Below, piece after piece: positions 55,601 to 64,000 of a stretch of 64,000 nucleotides of DNA. The DNA comes from Pseudomonas cedrina subsp. cedrina. GTDB taxonomy: Bacteria > Pseudomonadota > Gammaproteobacteria > Pseudomonadales > Pseudomonadaceae. The first letter of the stretch is position 1; each line of letters opens with the position of its first letter. A program made the position numbers and the translations under genes. Location of the stretch: NCBI RefSeq assembly GCF_001983175.1, contig NZ_MNPW01000001.1, positions 372,001 to 436,000 of the forward strand, given 5' to 3'. The notes beneath the pieces are model-generated. The model made no database searches. It was not told the DNA's origin and was given only the letters and a program-made list of their open reading frames with translations.

Positions 55601-55722
55601 CGATCGGGACGCTATTCACCTTGTTCGTCCTGCCCACTGTGTACACGGTGCTGACCAAGGCAGACCCTGCAGCCCAGACAGCCGGCAGCGCATCCCTGCC
55701 GCGACAATCCCCGCTTGAGTGA
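52645..55722 (+). CDS. RND-family multidrug efflux transporter (HAE1 type)
   Basis: The proton-driven inner-membrane pump has 1025 residues and twelve membrane segments. The start FTDLFIRRPVLALVVSLLIV is typical, and the proton-relay Asp pair lies in VLAIGLVVDDAIVVMENIHR. Two large periplasmic loops and the later LTRP-type helices are complete, and the C-terminus is intact. The substrate cannot be inferred. No outer-membrane factor gene and no regulator gene lies nearby, so it probably uses a shared TolC/OprM-like channel encoded elsewhere. Confidence 0.93.
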   Translation: MTFTDLFIRRPVLALVVSLLIVLLGLQAYGKLPLRQFPTMESALITVTTVSPGSSAESVQSYITQPLQKSLASAQGIDYMKSSSRQNISVISIYGRVGADNDSLFTDLLAKTNEVRNQLPRDIEEPILSKVAADNTALMYLSFSSETMNNAQITDYLRRVVQPRLVTLPGMAEAQIIGNQSFAMRLWLDPIKLAGFGLSASEVAQAIKRYNVQPTAGDVTGEWVVTSVQTNTELQSVEGFSAIPLKTNGDSQVRLGDVARVEMGSQNYESFSTFNGVPAIYISIKPTPEANPLELARHVRELLPQLQSQAPPGLDVNVAYDSTLYINASIDQVLSSLMEAVLIVVLVVFLFLGSLRSVMIPVITIPLSLIGTLVFMQAMGYSINILTLLAMVLAIGLVVDDAIVVMENIHRHIERGQSPLEAAIRGAREICAPVVSMTIALAAVYTPIGFLQGLTGALFKEFALTLAGAVVISGIVALTLSPMMCAVLLRPGEQPKGLALILDCFFNTLKSRYQRRLHQVMKARSVVLVFALLVLGLIPVMLMFTLSELAPDEDQGLIFILSNAPQPTNLSYLNSYTQDFIEPFKTLPEYQASFQINGLEGVHSGVGGFLLKPWKERDRTQAQVLGPLREKLDSIPGLQVFAFSLPSLPGGGEGLPFGFVISSQQDYESMMSVAERVKQRAIDSGKFAYVDIDLAFDRPEVVIDIDRTKAAQMGVSMEDLSLTLATLLAETEINRFSIEGQLYRVIAQVERTYRDSPQWLSHYAVKNAKGQLLPLSTLIKVSSQRVRPRQLNQFQQLNSVIVSGFPIVGMSNALQTLQTIAEEEAPPGYTFDYSNATRQFVQEGNALWGSFGLALAIIGLVLAAQFGSLRDAMVILMTVPLSICGALVALFLGWSTLNIYTQIGLVTLIGLISKHGILIVEFANQLREEQGLSPGAAVEEAAAIRLRPVLMTTMATVLGVIPLIFSSGAGAVSRFDIGLVIATGMSIGTLFTLFVLPTVYTVLTKADPAAQTAGSASLPRQSPLE

Positions 55723-55744
55723 TAAGCGGGTGCGATTTAGGTTC

Positions 55745-55773
55745 AAAAAAAAGGCCTCGCATGGCGAGGCCTT
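55745..55773 (-). terminator. Terminator of the minus-strand ColRS-inaA region, possibly bidirectional
   Basis: AAGGCCTCGC and GCGAGGCCTT flank ATG. On the minus strand the hairpin is followed by eight T residues. It also lies 23 bases after the RND gene stop on the plus strand. Confidence 0.85.
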
Positions 55774-55793
55774 GTATTGTTGTCTGAACCGTT

Positions 55794-56021
55794 TCAACTC
55801 TGCGGCCTCATGCCTTGCGACATGCCGAACATGAACAGCAACAGGTCATGATCAGGCTTGACCGCCACACTTGCCTTGGCAACGCGCGGCAGGGGGCATT
55901 GCTCGCCACTGTGCGTTGCACTGAGCACCTGTGTGCGAGGCTGTTCCCACGCCGCCAGCGCCACGGCTGCAACGCCCAGCGCCCCGACCAGAAACAAACC
56001 TCGTGCTATTTCTAGCTTCAT
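55794..56021 (-). CDS. Small single-pass membrane protein
   Basis: The 75-residue protein has one N-terminal hydrophobic segment (IARGLFLVGALGVAAVALAAW), which could be an anchor or an uncleaved signal. A short periplasmic tail has one Cys (GEQCPLPRVAKASV) and ends with hydrophobic and Met-rich residues. The ATG overlaps the stop of the LPS kinase-like gene (ATGA), so it is the last gene of that operon. I do not recognise a family; I believe similarly placed small genes exist downstream of inaA in other pseudomonads (PA4377). Confidence 0.68.
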   Translation of the reverse strand: MKLEIARGLFLVGALGVAAVALAAWEQPRTQVLSATHSGEQCPLPRVAKASVAVKPDHDLLLFMFGMSQGMRPQS

Positions 56022-56737
56022 CTGCTTAAACCCTTGATAGCGCTGCCAAACGCCGTCTCGTAAAAGTAGCTGAGTTTTTGCCAGTCGGTATCGCTCCACG
56101 ACGAATGGCGGCGCAATTGCAGCATGTCATGGGACGCTGCCCGATAAGCGGTCAGGCGCTGGCGGCATTTCTCGAAATCCAGCAGCGCCACTTGAACATT
56201 GGCCGAGTCACCTTCGCCCGTCACCCGTACGAAAATATGCTTGATGTACAGGCAACCATGCTGCCAGCGGCCTTTGTGCATGCGCGCCAGGGTGCCGGCC
56301 AATTCCTTGAGTACACGCTCGTGTACCCCCTCACCGTAGCGCTCACGGCCGCCGGCGGCGTACCAGTTTTCAATTTCATCGAAGCCGTCGAGGGCGGCTG
56401 TCACCAGCAGGGCCTGCCAGCGGTGCTCGGGGTCGCGGCGCGCTTCGCAGAACACCATCTCCGGGACGCGCACTTCCAACAGGCGCAGGCCTTTGATGGC
56501 GTCGCGCTCGCGTAACACGGTGGGGCGGCCGAAGGGGTGCAGCCAGCTGCGGTAGATATGTCCGGTCTGGCGCTTGCTGTAGAGCAAGCGTCCATTGGCG
56601 CTCATTACGCGCTGCACGCCACTTTCACCACCCCGCCGGCGGTTGGGCTCTTCAACCCACTCGCCTTGCTGACGCCAGAAATAATCGAATCTCTCTTCGG
56701 GCGCTACGTGACTGCCTGCTACGCACTCAACTGCCAT
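56018..56737 (-). CDS. inaA: InaA-type lipopolysaccharide kinase-like protein
   Basis: The 239-residue cytoplasmic protein of the WaaP/Kdo kinase superfamily starts MAVECVAGSHVAPEERFDYF. It has a kinase-like N-lobe, the HxN-type catalytic region in MHKGRWQHGCLYIKHIFV, and the metal-site Asp in VALLDFEKCRQRLT. It is named after the P. aeruginosa/E. coli InaA family and probably phosphorylates an LPS core sugar. The ATG at 56737 has GAGGTAACACG upstream and lies four bases after the methyltransferase stop. The pairing with ColRS matches the ColR regulon described in P. putida and P. aeruginosa. Confidence 0.85.
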   Translation of the reverse strand: MAVECVAGSHVAPEERFDYFWRQQGEWVEEPNRRRGGESGVQRVMSANGRLLYSKRQTGHIYRSWLHPFGRPTVLRERDAIKGLRLLEVRVPEMVFCEARRDPEHRWQALLVTAALDGFDEIENWYAAGGRERYGEGVHERVLKELAGTLARMHKGRWQHGCLYIKHIFVRVTGEGDSANVQVALLDFEKCRQRLTAYRAASHDMLQLRRHSSWSDTDWQKLSYFYETAFGSAIKGLSR

Positions 56738-56741
56738 CGTG

Positions 56742-57422
56742 TTACCTCTTGCGCAATACATACACCCGCCACATGGCGTACAGCGGTATGAAGTCCAGGG
56801 ACTCCTGAACACGAAACCCGGCTTCCTCGAATTCCGCTTCGACAGTAGCAGCCGGTAACACAAATCTGTTTTGGTAACCTTCCTGCTCACCTTTCTTGCG
56901 ACGCTGCCCTTCGAGACGCTTGCGTTTCCAGGCTTTGAAATTGCCGTCGACCCACAGCGAAATGATCACGCTGTCACGGGTAACGCGCTGAAACTCCCGC
57001 AATATCGCCAGCCGGTGCGCCGGGTCACCAATGTGGTGCAACAGGCGCATACAAAAAATGCTGTCGACCGAGTTATCCGGCAGCTCGATATCAAACGCAG
57101 ATGTCTGCAAGGGTCGTACCCGTTTCACCACTTCGGCGGGCTGGGCGACCGACGCGACCTTCAACATGGATGCAGAGTTATCGGCACCGATAATCACACG
57201 GTTGGGTTTTTCGGCCAGCAGCGGCCAGAAACGCCCGGCTCCGCACGGCAGGTCAAGCACCAGGCCGGGCTCACCCGCCATCGCCAGCGCGCCACGGGCC
57301 AATTGCTCGTCGCGTTTGTGGGACAACCGGCGAGCCAGATTGTCCTGATGCTTGAGCAAATATTCGTGGGCATGCTCGTCGTCGTACTTGTCGGAAAATT
57401 CAAGTTTGATCGGGGTCGACAT
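56742..57422 (-). CDS. Class I SAM-dependent methyltransferase beside inaA
   Basis: The 226-residue protein has the SAM-binding motif I LVLDLPCGAGRFWPLLA near residues 54-70, the acidic residue of motif II in VIIGADNSASML, and DIELPDNSVDSIFCMRLLHH in the motif III-IV area. A basic region (WKRKRLEGQRRKKGEQEG) may face the membrane or LPS. I recall related methyltransferases (WarA/WarB) working with LPS core kinases, so a role in modifying LPS or its kinase is likely but not shown. It begins the operon with inaA and the small membrane protein. Confidence 0.82.
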   Translation of the reverse strand: MSTPIKLEFSDKYDDEHAHEYLLKHQDNLARRLSHKRDEQLARGALAMAGEPGLVLDLPCGAGRFWPLLAEKPNRVIIGADNSASMLKVASVAQPAEVVKRVRPLQTSAFDIELPDNSVDSIFCMRLLHHIGDPAHRLAILREFQRVTRDSVIISLWVDGNFKAWKRKRLEGQRRKKGEQEGYQNRFVLPAATVEAEFEEAGFRVQESLDFIPLYAMWRVYVLRKR

Positions 57423-57491
57423 CTTGCAGATCTCCAGTTGCTGATGCCGACAACCTTAGGCAGCAGTCTGTGATCAAGAGGTCAACCCTTT

Positions 57492-57499
57492 GTGAAAAA
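57492..57499 (-). promoter_or_regulatory. Candidate ColR binding core upstream of the methyltransferase-inaA operon
   Basis: On the minus strand the sequence reads TTTTTCAC, the conserved core of the ColR site reported in P. putida, about 70 bases before the methyltransferase start. The less conserved upstream part of the consensus fits only partly. Confidence 0.45.
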
Positions 57500-57612
57500 C
57501 TTGTCCTGTCCAATCCCCATACATTTCAAGACTTTACAGAGATAAGCAATAGCATGGGGCCATCTTCGCCGAATTGCGGGGACCTCTGGCAGGATAACGG
57601 CAGAGGGTGGAA

Positions 57613-58893
57613 TCAGGCGCTGGCCTGACTCAATTGCACATGAAAGCGACAACCATTGGGCTCCATGGTGCTGAGGCTCACGCTCCAACCCTGGTTCTCG
57701 CAGATCCGCTGAACCAGCGACAGACCCAGGCCAAGGCCGTCCCCGCGCTTCTCGTTGCCGCGCACGAATGGCTCGAACATCGCTTCGCGTTTGTCCTCGG
57801 GTATGCCTACACCGGAGTCTTCCACCACAAATCCACTCGGCTCCAGGGTAAGCCGAATGAAGCCGTGCTCGGTGTAATGCAAGGCGTTGCGCAGCAGATT
57901 GCCCATGACGGCGTGCAGGAAGGTGGCGTTATAACGGGTATCCAACGGGTTGCCCGGCTGGTAGATCAGCTCCAGGCCCTTGCGCTCGATAGGTTCACGC
58001 CAGATACCGAGCAGGTCATCGGCCACCTGCTCCAGGGTAACCTGGGGCGACATGGTGCCGTCGTCATGCTCGGCGCGGGCCAGCATCAGGAAGGTCTGTA
58101 CCAGTTCGCGCATTTCTTCGCAGGCACGGGCGATGCGCTCGACCTGATTACGCCCACGCTGATCGATCGCCGGGTTTTCCAGTAACAGTTCGCAGGAGCT
58201 GGCCAGTACCATCAAGGGCGTACGCAACTCGTGGCTGACGTCGCTGGTAAACAGCTGCTCACGGGACAGCGCCTGGCGCAGGCGCCCCAATGTGGCGTCG
58301 AATGCCACGGCCAGCTCTCCCACTTCATCCGCTGCGTAGTCCGGCGCCAACGGCGGTGCCAGGCCCAGCAACTGGTCACGGTGACGGACCTGGCGGGCCA
58401 GGCGCACGACCGGCGCCATCACTTTGCGCGCCAGCACCCAGCCAAGAAATACCGCCAGCGCCAGGCTGAGCACGAAGCCCACCATGACCACCGCAAACAG
58501 CACCCGCTCGCGCTCTTCGAAGTCGCTCTGATCCTGCAACAGCACGTAACGTCGGCCGTCGACCACTTCGACCATGGCGTGGTACGACAGCGATTCGCGA
58601 AACACTTCATGGAAGCCGGGCTCAAGGTGGCGCAGGTCCTTGGGCAACTCAAAGTCGCCAGGCCCGCCGCTGAAATAGAACAACTGGTCCGGCTCGGGCC
58701 GGTGCCGCCAGTCCTCGACCGTGTCCATCAGCAGCAGGCGTTGCAGGTCTCCGCCCAACCCTGCCGAAATCAGCTTCTCTTCGACCAGGTGCACGGTCGC
58801 GATGATGCCCATGGCGAAGGCCCCCGCCACCAATGCGCTCATCAACGCAAAGGCAATGATGATCCGCTGGGCAAGGCTCTGCTTAAACTCCAT
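57613..58893 (-). CDS. colS: Sensor histidine kinase ColS
   Basis: The 426-residue kinase starts MEFKQSLAQRIIIAFALMSA, with a membrane segment at about 10-33. Its periplasmic domain of about 95 residues is rich in His, Glu and Asp. A second membrane segment precedes HAMP, then the His box SDVSHELRTPLMVL and ATPase motifs NLLRNALHYTE, DSGVGIPEDK and GDGLGLGLSLVQRI. ColS senses metal excess (zinc, iron) and membrane stress and phosphorylates ColR. The ATG at 58893 overlaps the end of colR by 11 bases; an upstream start at 58920 is less likely. Confidence 0.9.
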   Translation of the reverse strand: MEFKQSLAQRIIIAFALMSALVAGAFAMGIIATVHLVEEKLISAGLGGDLQRLLLMDTVEDWRHRPEPDQLFYFSGGPGDFELPKDLRHLEPGFHEVFRESLSYHAMVEVVDGRRYVLLQDQSDFEERERVLFAVVMVGFVLSLALAVFLGWVLARKVMAPVVRLARQVRHRDQLLGLAPPLAPDYAADEVGELAVAFDATLGRLRQALSREQLFTSDVSHELRTPLMVLASSCELLLENPAIDQRGRNQVERIARACEEMRELVQTFLMLARAEHDDGTMSPQVTLEQVADDLLGIWREPIERKGLELIYQPGNPLDTRYNATFLHAVMGNLLRNALHYTEHGFIRLTLEPSGFVVEDSGVGIPEDKREAMFEPFVRGNEKRGDGLGLGLSLVQRICENQGWSVSLSTMEPNGCRFHVQLSQASA

Positions 58894-59566
58894 CACGACC
58901 CTCGGCCAGGCGATAACCAACGCCGTGCACCGTTTGCAGCAACGGCTTGGCGAACGGTTTATCGATCACTTGGCGCAGTTGGTGAACATGGCTGCGCAGG
59001 CTGTCGCTGTCCGGGCAGTCATCGCCCCACAACGCTTCTTCGAGAATCTCGCGGCGCAATACGTGAGGGCTCTTCTGCATCAGCACCGCCAAAAGCTTCA
59101 GGCCGACCGGGTTGAGCTTGAGCAGGCGACCTTCGCGGGTCACTTCCAGGGTATCGAGGTCGTAGCTCAGGTCGGCGACTTGCAGGGCGCGACGTCCGCC
59201 ACCCTGGGCACGGCGCAGCACCGCCTCGATGCGCGCGGCCAGCTCCGACAGGGCAAACGGCTTGAGCAGGTAATCATCGGCGCCGGACTTGAAGCCCTGC
59301 AGCCGGTCATCCAGTTGGTCGCGGGCAGTCAGCATGATCACCGGCGTGTCGCGCCGCGCATCTTCGCGCAGCCGTTTGCACAGGGTGTAGCCATCGATGC
59401 CGGGGAGCATGATGTCGAGCACGATCAGGTCGTAATGCTCGGTGGCGGCCAGGTGCAAGCCCGACAAACCGTCCTGCGCACAGTCCACGGTGTAACCCTT
59501 CAACCCCAGGTAATCGGCCAGGTTGGCCAGAATATCGCGGTTGTCTTCAACCAATAAAATTCGCAT
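58883..59566 (-). CDS. colR: OmpR-family response regulator ColR
   Basis: The 227-residue regulator starts MRILLVEDNRDILANLADYL, with the phospho-Asp in LIVLDIMLPGIDGYTL, the Lys in LKPFALSEL and a winged helix-turn-helix ending VHGVGYRLAEGRDGV. ColR maintains envelope integrity in pseudomonads by activating LPS-modifying and membrane genes, including the neighbouring methyltransferase-inaA operon in characterised species. GGAG lies nine bases before the ATG. Confidence 0.93.
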   Translation of the reverse strand: MRILLVEDNRDILANLADYLGLKGYTVDCAQDGLSGLHLAATEHYDLIVLDIMLPGIDGYTLCKRLREDARRDTPVIMLTARDQLDDRLQGFKSGADDYLLKPFALSELAARIEAVLRRAQGGGRRALQVADLSYDLDTLEVTREGRLLKLNPVGLKLLAVLMQKSPHVLRREILEEALWGDDCPDSDSLRSHVHQLRQVIDKPFAKPLLQTVHGVGYRLAEGRDGV

Positions 59567-59690
59567 GGGCAGTGTCTCCGTACGCGGTAACGGCCGTGAT
59601 GGCTCGCGCAGCTTAAGGCCAAGCGGGGTTCAGGGATAGGCCGGGAAGGCTATCGATATAGGTTTTCAACCGATATTTCGATTGAACGAG

Positions 59691-59709
59691 ATTTTCACTA
59701 TACCTTCAC
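59691..59709 (+). promoter_or_regulatory. Tandem TTTCAC-like elements upstream of colR
   Basis: ATTTTCAC followed by TATACC and then TTCACAG forms a tandem TTTCAC-like pair in the AT-rich region before colR. It could be an autoregulatory ColR site, although the strand is opposite to that of colR transcription. Confidence 0.3.
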
Positions 59710-59776
59710 AGATTTACCACGGTGGCGCATAGAAAATCGTCGCCTATTGCCCATTGATACGCCGCTCACGAATCCT

Positions 59777-59910
59777 TGTAGTGAGCGGGCTTGCCCCGCG
59801 CTGGGCTGCGAAGCGGCCCCAATAAAGCCACCGCCGAGCCCCAGGATAAATAGGGGCGCCTGAGTTAGGGCCGCTTCGCAGCCCAGCGCGGGGCAAGCCC
59901 GCTCACTACA
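59777..59910. repeat. TAGTGAGCGGGC-type REPIN, copy 3
   Basis: TAGTGAGCGGGCTTGCCCCG and CGGGGCAAGCCCGCTCACTA bound this copy, which stands alone rather than nested. It lies in the 422-base gap between groEL and colR, which holds no gene, only this repeat, the groEL terminator and the colR upstream region. Confidence 0.87.
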
Positions 59911-59930
59911 CCAGGCTTATTCGCGCCATT

Positions 59931-59967
59931 AAAAAGCCCCGCCTGCATCACTGCAGGCGGGGCTTTT
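59931..59967 (-). terminator. Rho-independent terminator of groESL
   Basis: AAAAGCCCCGCCTGCA and TGCAGGCGGGGCTTTT form a long perfect stem with a four-base loop, 21 bases after the groEL stop. Confidence 0.92.
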
Positions 59968-59988
59968 CGGTACGGGGGTAAGGCTGGC

Positions 59989-61647
<1,659 letters not shown>

Positions 61648-61685
61648 TTAAATACTTTGTAGTAACGGGAAAATGAGCGGGGAAA

Positions 61686-61979
61686 TCAGTCTTCCAGAAC
61701 GGCAAGAATCTCGTTCTCGCTCATTACCAGCAGGTCTTCGCCGTCGACTTTCACAGTGTTGCTGCCGGAGTAAGGGCCGAAAACAACCTTGTCACCCACT
61801 TTCACGGCCAGCGCACGTACTTCACCGTTTTCCAGAGCCTTGCCCGGACCCGCAGCCAGAATCACACCGTGGTTGGCTTTTTCAGCAGCCGAACCTGGCA
61901 GGACGATGCCGCCAGCGGTTTTCTTTTCTTCTTCACTGCGACGGATGACGACGCGGTCATGCAGAGGACGAAGCTTCAT
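61686..61979 (-). CDS. groES: Co-chaperonin GroES (10 kDa)
   Basis: The 97-residue lid of the GroEL chamber starts [20 protein letters not shown], with the mobile loop [20 protein letters not shown] and the closing segment [20 protein letters not shown]. It is the first gene of the heat-shock operon. Confidence 0.99.
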   Translation of the reverse strand: MKLRPLHDRVVIRRSEEEKKTAGGIVLPGSAAEKANHGVILAAGPGKALENGEVRALAVKVGDKVVFGPYSGSNTVKVDGEDLLVMSENEILAVLED

Positions 61980-62119
61980 TGTCGATCTCTCCTAATTGTG
62001 TTTTTCATCGGCCGGTATCAATTCCGGCGGGTTAAATTCCGGCGGTGCCGGTCGCGGCTCGCGGGGCGAGACGCGGAAGTCTGTCTAGTGTCACCACCAG
62101 AAACCTTGCGGTGACCCTT

Positions 62120-62147
62120 ACATAAGGGCGACGGCGGTGATTACAAG
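62120..62147 (-). promoter_or_regulatory. RpoH (sigma-32) promoter of groESL
   Basis: On the minus strand CTTGTAA and CCTTATGT are 13 bases apart, close to the heat-shock consensus CTTGAAA-N13-CCCCATNT. They lie about 140 bases before the groES start. Confidence 0.6.
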
Positions 62148-62226
62148 GGGCTGCGGATGAAAATTTTTGTGTCTGACACGGGGTAAATGCAGCACGGCAC
62201 CCGAAGGTGCCGTGCAGGTGCAGCGT

Positions 62227-62703
62227 TTATTTGTTGTCGCGGTGTTCGAACTCGCCTTCGATCACATCCCCTTCTCGCCCCAACGGCTGGCGCGGAGCCG
62301 GACCGCCACGGGGTTGCAGGTCATCGGCGAAGGCACGCTGGCGAATTGCGGCCTCCTCGGCGCGCTGGCGCATCTTGCCCGCCAGCAGCTTGCGAGTGAC
62401 CGGCAGCAACATCACCAGACCGACCACGTCACTGATAAAGCCCGGCAGGATCAACAGGCCACCGGCCAGGGCCATCATCAGGCCTTCAAGCATGGTCTGC
62501 GCGGGCAGCTCGCCACGGTTCAGGCTTTCACGGGCACGCAGCGCCGTGGTCAGGCCGGCGACGCGCAGCACCAGGACGCCGAGCATCGAGCCGAGAATGA
62601 TCAACAGCAGGGCCGGGAAAAACCCGATCGCGCTGCTGACTTGAACGAATACGAACAGCTCCAACACCGGAAACAGCAGAAAGAGCAATAAAAAAGGGCG
62701 CAT
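62227..62703 (-). CDS. fxsA: FxsA family membrane protein
   Basis: The 158-residue protein has a FxsA domain: MRPFLLLFLLFPVLELFVFV as the first membrane segment, IGFFPALLLIILGSMLGVLV as the second, and a third near MALAGGLLILPGFISDVVGL. A charged cytoplasmic tail follows. In E. coli FxsA prevents F-plasmid exclusion of phage T7; the normal role is unknown. It lies upstream of groES as in other pseudomonads. The ATG at 62703 has GAGGAACC upstream; a Met at 62760 is in frame but less likely. Confidence 0.88.
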   Translation of the reverse strand: MRPFLLLFLLFPVLELFVFVQVSSAIGFFPALLLIILGSMLGVLVLRVAGLTTALRARESLNRGELPAQTMLEGLMMALAGGLLILPGFISDVVGLVMLLPVTRKLLAGKMRQRAEEAAIRQRAFADDLQPRGGPAPRQPLGREGDVIEGEFEHRDNK

Positions 62704-62769
62704 CAAATGGTTCCTCAACGCAAGAATGCCTTGCCAGTCCACCTTAGATGACGTCGCCATTTCGTGAAT

Positions 62770-63501
62770 TCAAGCGTCAACGGCTTCTTTTTTCGGCCAA
62801 ACCTCGGCGTGAGCCAATGAAACCAGGGCTTCGCGTACCTGTGTCGGGGTGTTGCAAGATTCTGCAAACGGCAACCAATGCAAGGACTGACCGATGCGCA
62901 GGTGCATGCCTTCGCTGTCGATACCGGCCAATTGCGCAGGCTGCGACGCAGGCAGGCCGGCCAACTCTACGTAATGGGCCAGGGCCTTGGCGTGATCGCT
63001 GTTCATGTGCTCGACCATGCTGCGCTCGGCCTTGCCCGCGAACGGGTTGGCCAGGGTCAACTGGTCGACCCAGTGGATTGCGCCAAAGCCGCCGATGTAA
63101 CGGTGGCGCACCGGCTTGAGTACCCAGAAATCGAAGTCGTGGGCCTTGTGGTAGTTGGCCGAATCAGGGAAGTAGCGGTAATAACGCTCGGCCGCCGCCT
63201 CGATGGCAACGCCCTCCTCCAGTTTTTCGGCTTGCGCCAGGTAGGTCAGGCGCCCGACCGCCTGCACGTCATCCGCGCCCCGCTCACCTACCAGCAACGA
63301 GCACTTCGGGTCTTTTTGCAGGTTGTGGGTGTGCTGGGCGATACGGCTGATCAGGATCAACGGCTGGCCCTGCGCGTCGAGGCAGTACGGCACGACCGAA
63401 CCGAACGGGAAGCCAGGCATGGCTTTGGAGTGTGTGGAGAGAGCCCCACGGTATTCCTTGAGCAACAGCTCTCGGGCGTTCTTGGCAACCTGTGCGCTCA
63501 A
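62770..63501 (-). CDS. HugZ-like heme utilisation / pyridoxamine-phosphate-oxidase-fold protein
   Basis: The 243-residue protein has a split-barrel N-terminal domain (GFPFGSVVPYCLDAQGQPLI, then SRIAQHTHNLQKDPKCSLLV). The C-terminal DUF2470 domain (about 160-240) contains MVEHMNSDHAKALAHYVE. HugZ proteins bind heme, and some degrade it; others only resemble flavin enzymes. The start is TTG at 63501 with GAGGAG upstream. It is separated from the heme island, but both could serve heme-iron use. Confidence 0.78.
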   Translation of the reverse strand: MSAQVAKNARELLLKEYRGALSTHSKAMPGFPFGSVVPYCLDAQGQPLILISRIAQHTHNLQKDPKCSLLVGERGADDVQAVGRLTYLAQAEKLEEGVAIEAAAERYYRYFPDSANYHKAHDFDFWVLKPVRHRYIGGFGAIHWVDQLTLANPFAGKAERSMVEHMNSDHAKALAHYVELAGLPASQPAQLAGIDSEGMHLRIGQSLHWLPFAESCNTPTQVREALVSLAHAEVWPKKEAVDA

Positions 63502-63607
63502 CGTTTGACTCCTCGGGTATGCAGCCGCCCATGGCTTATGGGAATGGATCTCAACGCAAGGTAATCAATAACCGCAAAGGTTGCCAGGCAGGTTTTGTTC
63601 GCCGGTG

Positions 63608-64000
63608 TTACCAGGCCACGCCAAACCCTGCGGTGTAGCGCGTCTTGCTCAAGCTGCTGTCGGAGTCGCCGCTGATAACGTCGCGCTCGGCCTTGAGGTT
63701 GAGGGAGGCCCACTCGGTGACTTTGTAGCGCAGGCCCATTTCCGCATCCAGCGAATACGCCGACGGCCCGCCGATAGGCTTGCCGACTTCGCCGTCGGTG
63801 AAGAACTCGACGGTCTTGCCGATCAGGTAGCGGTTGTAGTTCCACTTCATGGCCAGGGAATAGAAATTGTCCTTGCCGCCATCGGCGTATTCGTAGTCGG
63901 TGCGGTTGACCAGCGAGCCGAGGGAAAAGGCGCCCAGCTCATCGTCCCAGAACTGATAGCCCGGGCCGGTACCGACGGTGCGCTGGCGGGCCAGGTCTTC
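63608..64000 (-). CDS. DUF481 outer-membrane protein, C-terminal part
   Basis: The frame is open from the window end to the stop at 63608, giving the last 130 residues of a larger protein. The fragment is rich in alternating aromatic and polar residues typical of outer-membrane beta-strands, such as SLGSLVNRTDYEYADGGK and SYSLDA-like repeats. It ends with an aromatic residue (FGVAW), as for BAM-dependent barrel proteins. It fits the DUF481/YdiY family of salt-induced outer-membrane proteins. The start lies outside the window. Confidence 0.75.
   Translation of the reverse strand, partial: EDLARQRTVGTGPGYQFWDDELGAFSLGSLVNRTDYEYADGGKDNFYSLAMKWNYNRYLIGKTVEFFTDGEVGKPIGGPSAYSLDAEMGLRYKVTEWASLNLKAERDVISGDSDSSLSKTRYTAGFGVAW

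Noticed and set aside
20247..59910. Regularly recurring palindromes considered as a CRISPR array or integron sites
   Set aside because: The units are inverted pairs scattered singly between genes, not direct repeats with uniform spacers, and no cas or integrase gene is present. They fit REP/REPIN elements.

Overview
The window reads as a chromosomal segment of a fluorescent pseudomonad (Pseudomonas fluorescens group). The DNA is GC-rich. The gene content and order match Pseudomonas core blocks that I recall: mvaT-purU-sbcB, pykA to fumarase, edd-glk-gltR-gtrS facing gap, colRS-inaA, and groESL-fxsA-hugZ. Many intergenic gaps carry REP/REPIN palindromes of the TGTGGGAGC...GCTCCCACA type. No search was run; assignments rest on motifs, length and context. 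I saw no phage, transposase, CRISPR array, tRNA or rRNA.

Layout. 0.2-9 kb: a DciA-like protein, a HerA-like ATPase, an amino-acid chemoreceptor of the PctA type, a three-gene glycosyltransferase/deacetylase/flippase-like cluster, a small gene antisense to the end of that cluster, purU and mvaT. 9-17.5 kb: sbcB, then a tightly coupled six-gene operon (RDD, SpoIIM, DUF4129, DUF4350, MoxR ATPase, DUF58). The operon looks like a membrane complex served by a AAA+ chaperone and is the best candidate here for an incompletely described system. 17.5-24.4 kb: a PilZ protein, a lipoprotein, pyruvate kinase, an enoyl-CoA hydratase family protein, a ferredoxin reductase and class I fumarase, separated by two composite repeats with matching long terminal inverted repeats.

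24.4-30.3 kb: a sensor kinase and sigma-54 activator next to an alpha-ketoglutarate-type transporter. The transporter has a near-consensus sigma-54 promoter and an upstream perfect palindrome. 30.4-38.7 kb: small conserved genes, an AraC regulator, then the Entner-Doudoroff glucose block (gtrS, gltR, glk, edd) facing gap, with two HexR-type boxes between edd and gap. 38.8-44.5 kb: a heme uptake island with ECF sigma factor, FecR anti-sigma, TonB receptor with signalling domain, heme oxygenase and DUF454 protein, with two Fur-like boxes.

44.6-55.8 kb: a second chemoreceptor, a nitroreductase, a three-gene envelope operon probably linked to iron (DUF1111 di-heme protein, imelysin-like lipoprotein, DUF1513) and an RND efflux pair without an outer-membrane component. 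55.8-64 kb, all on the minus strand: the ColRS envelope-stress system with an LPS-kinase-like gene and a methyltransferase, groEL/groES with an RpoH-type promoter, fxsA, hugZ and the end of a DUF481 outer-membrane protein.
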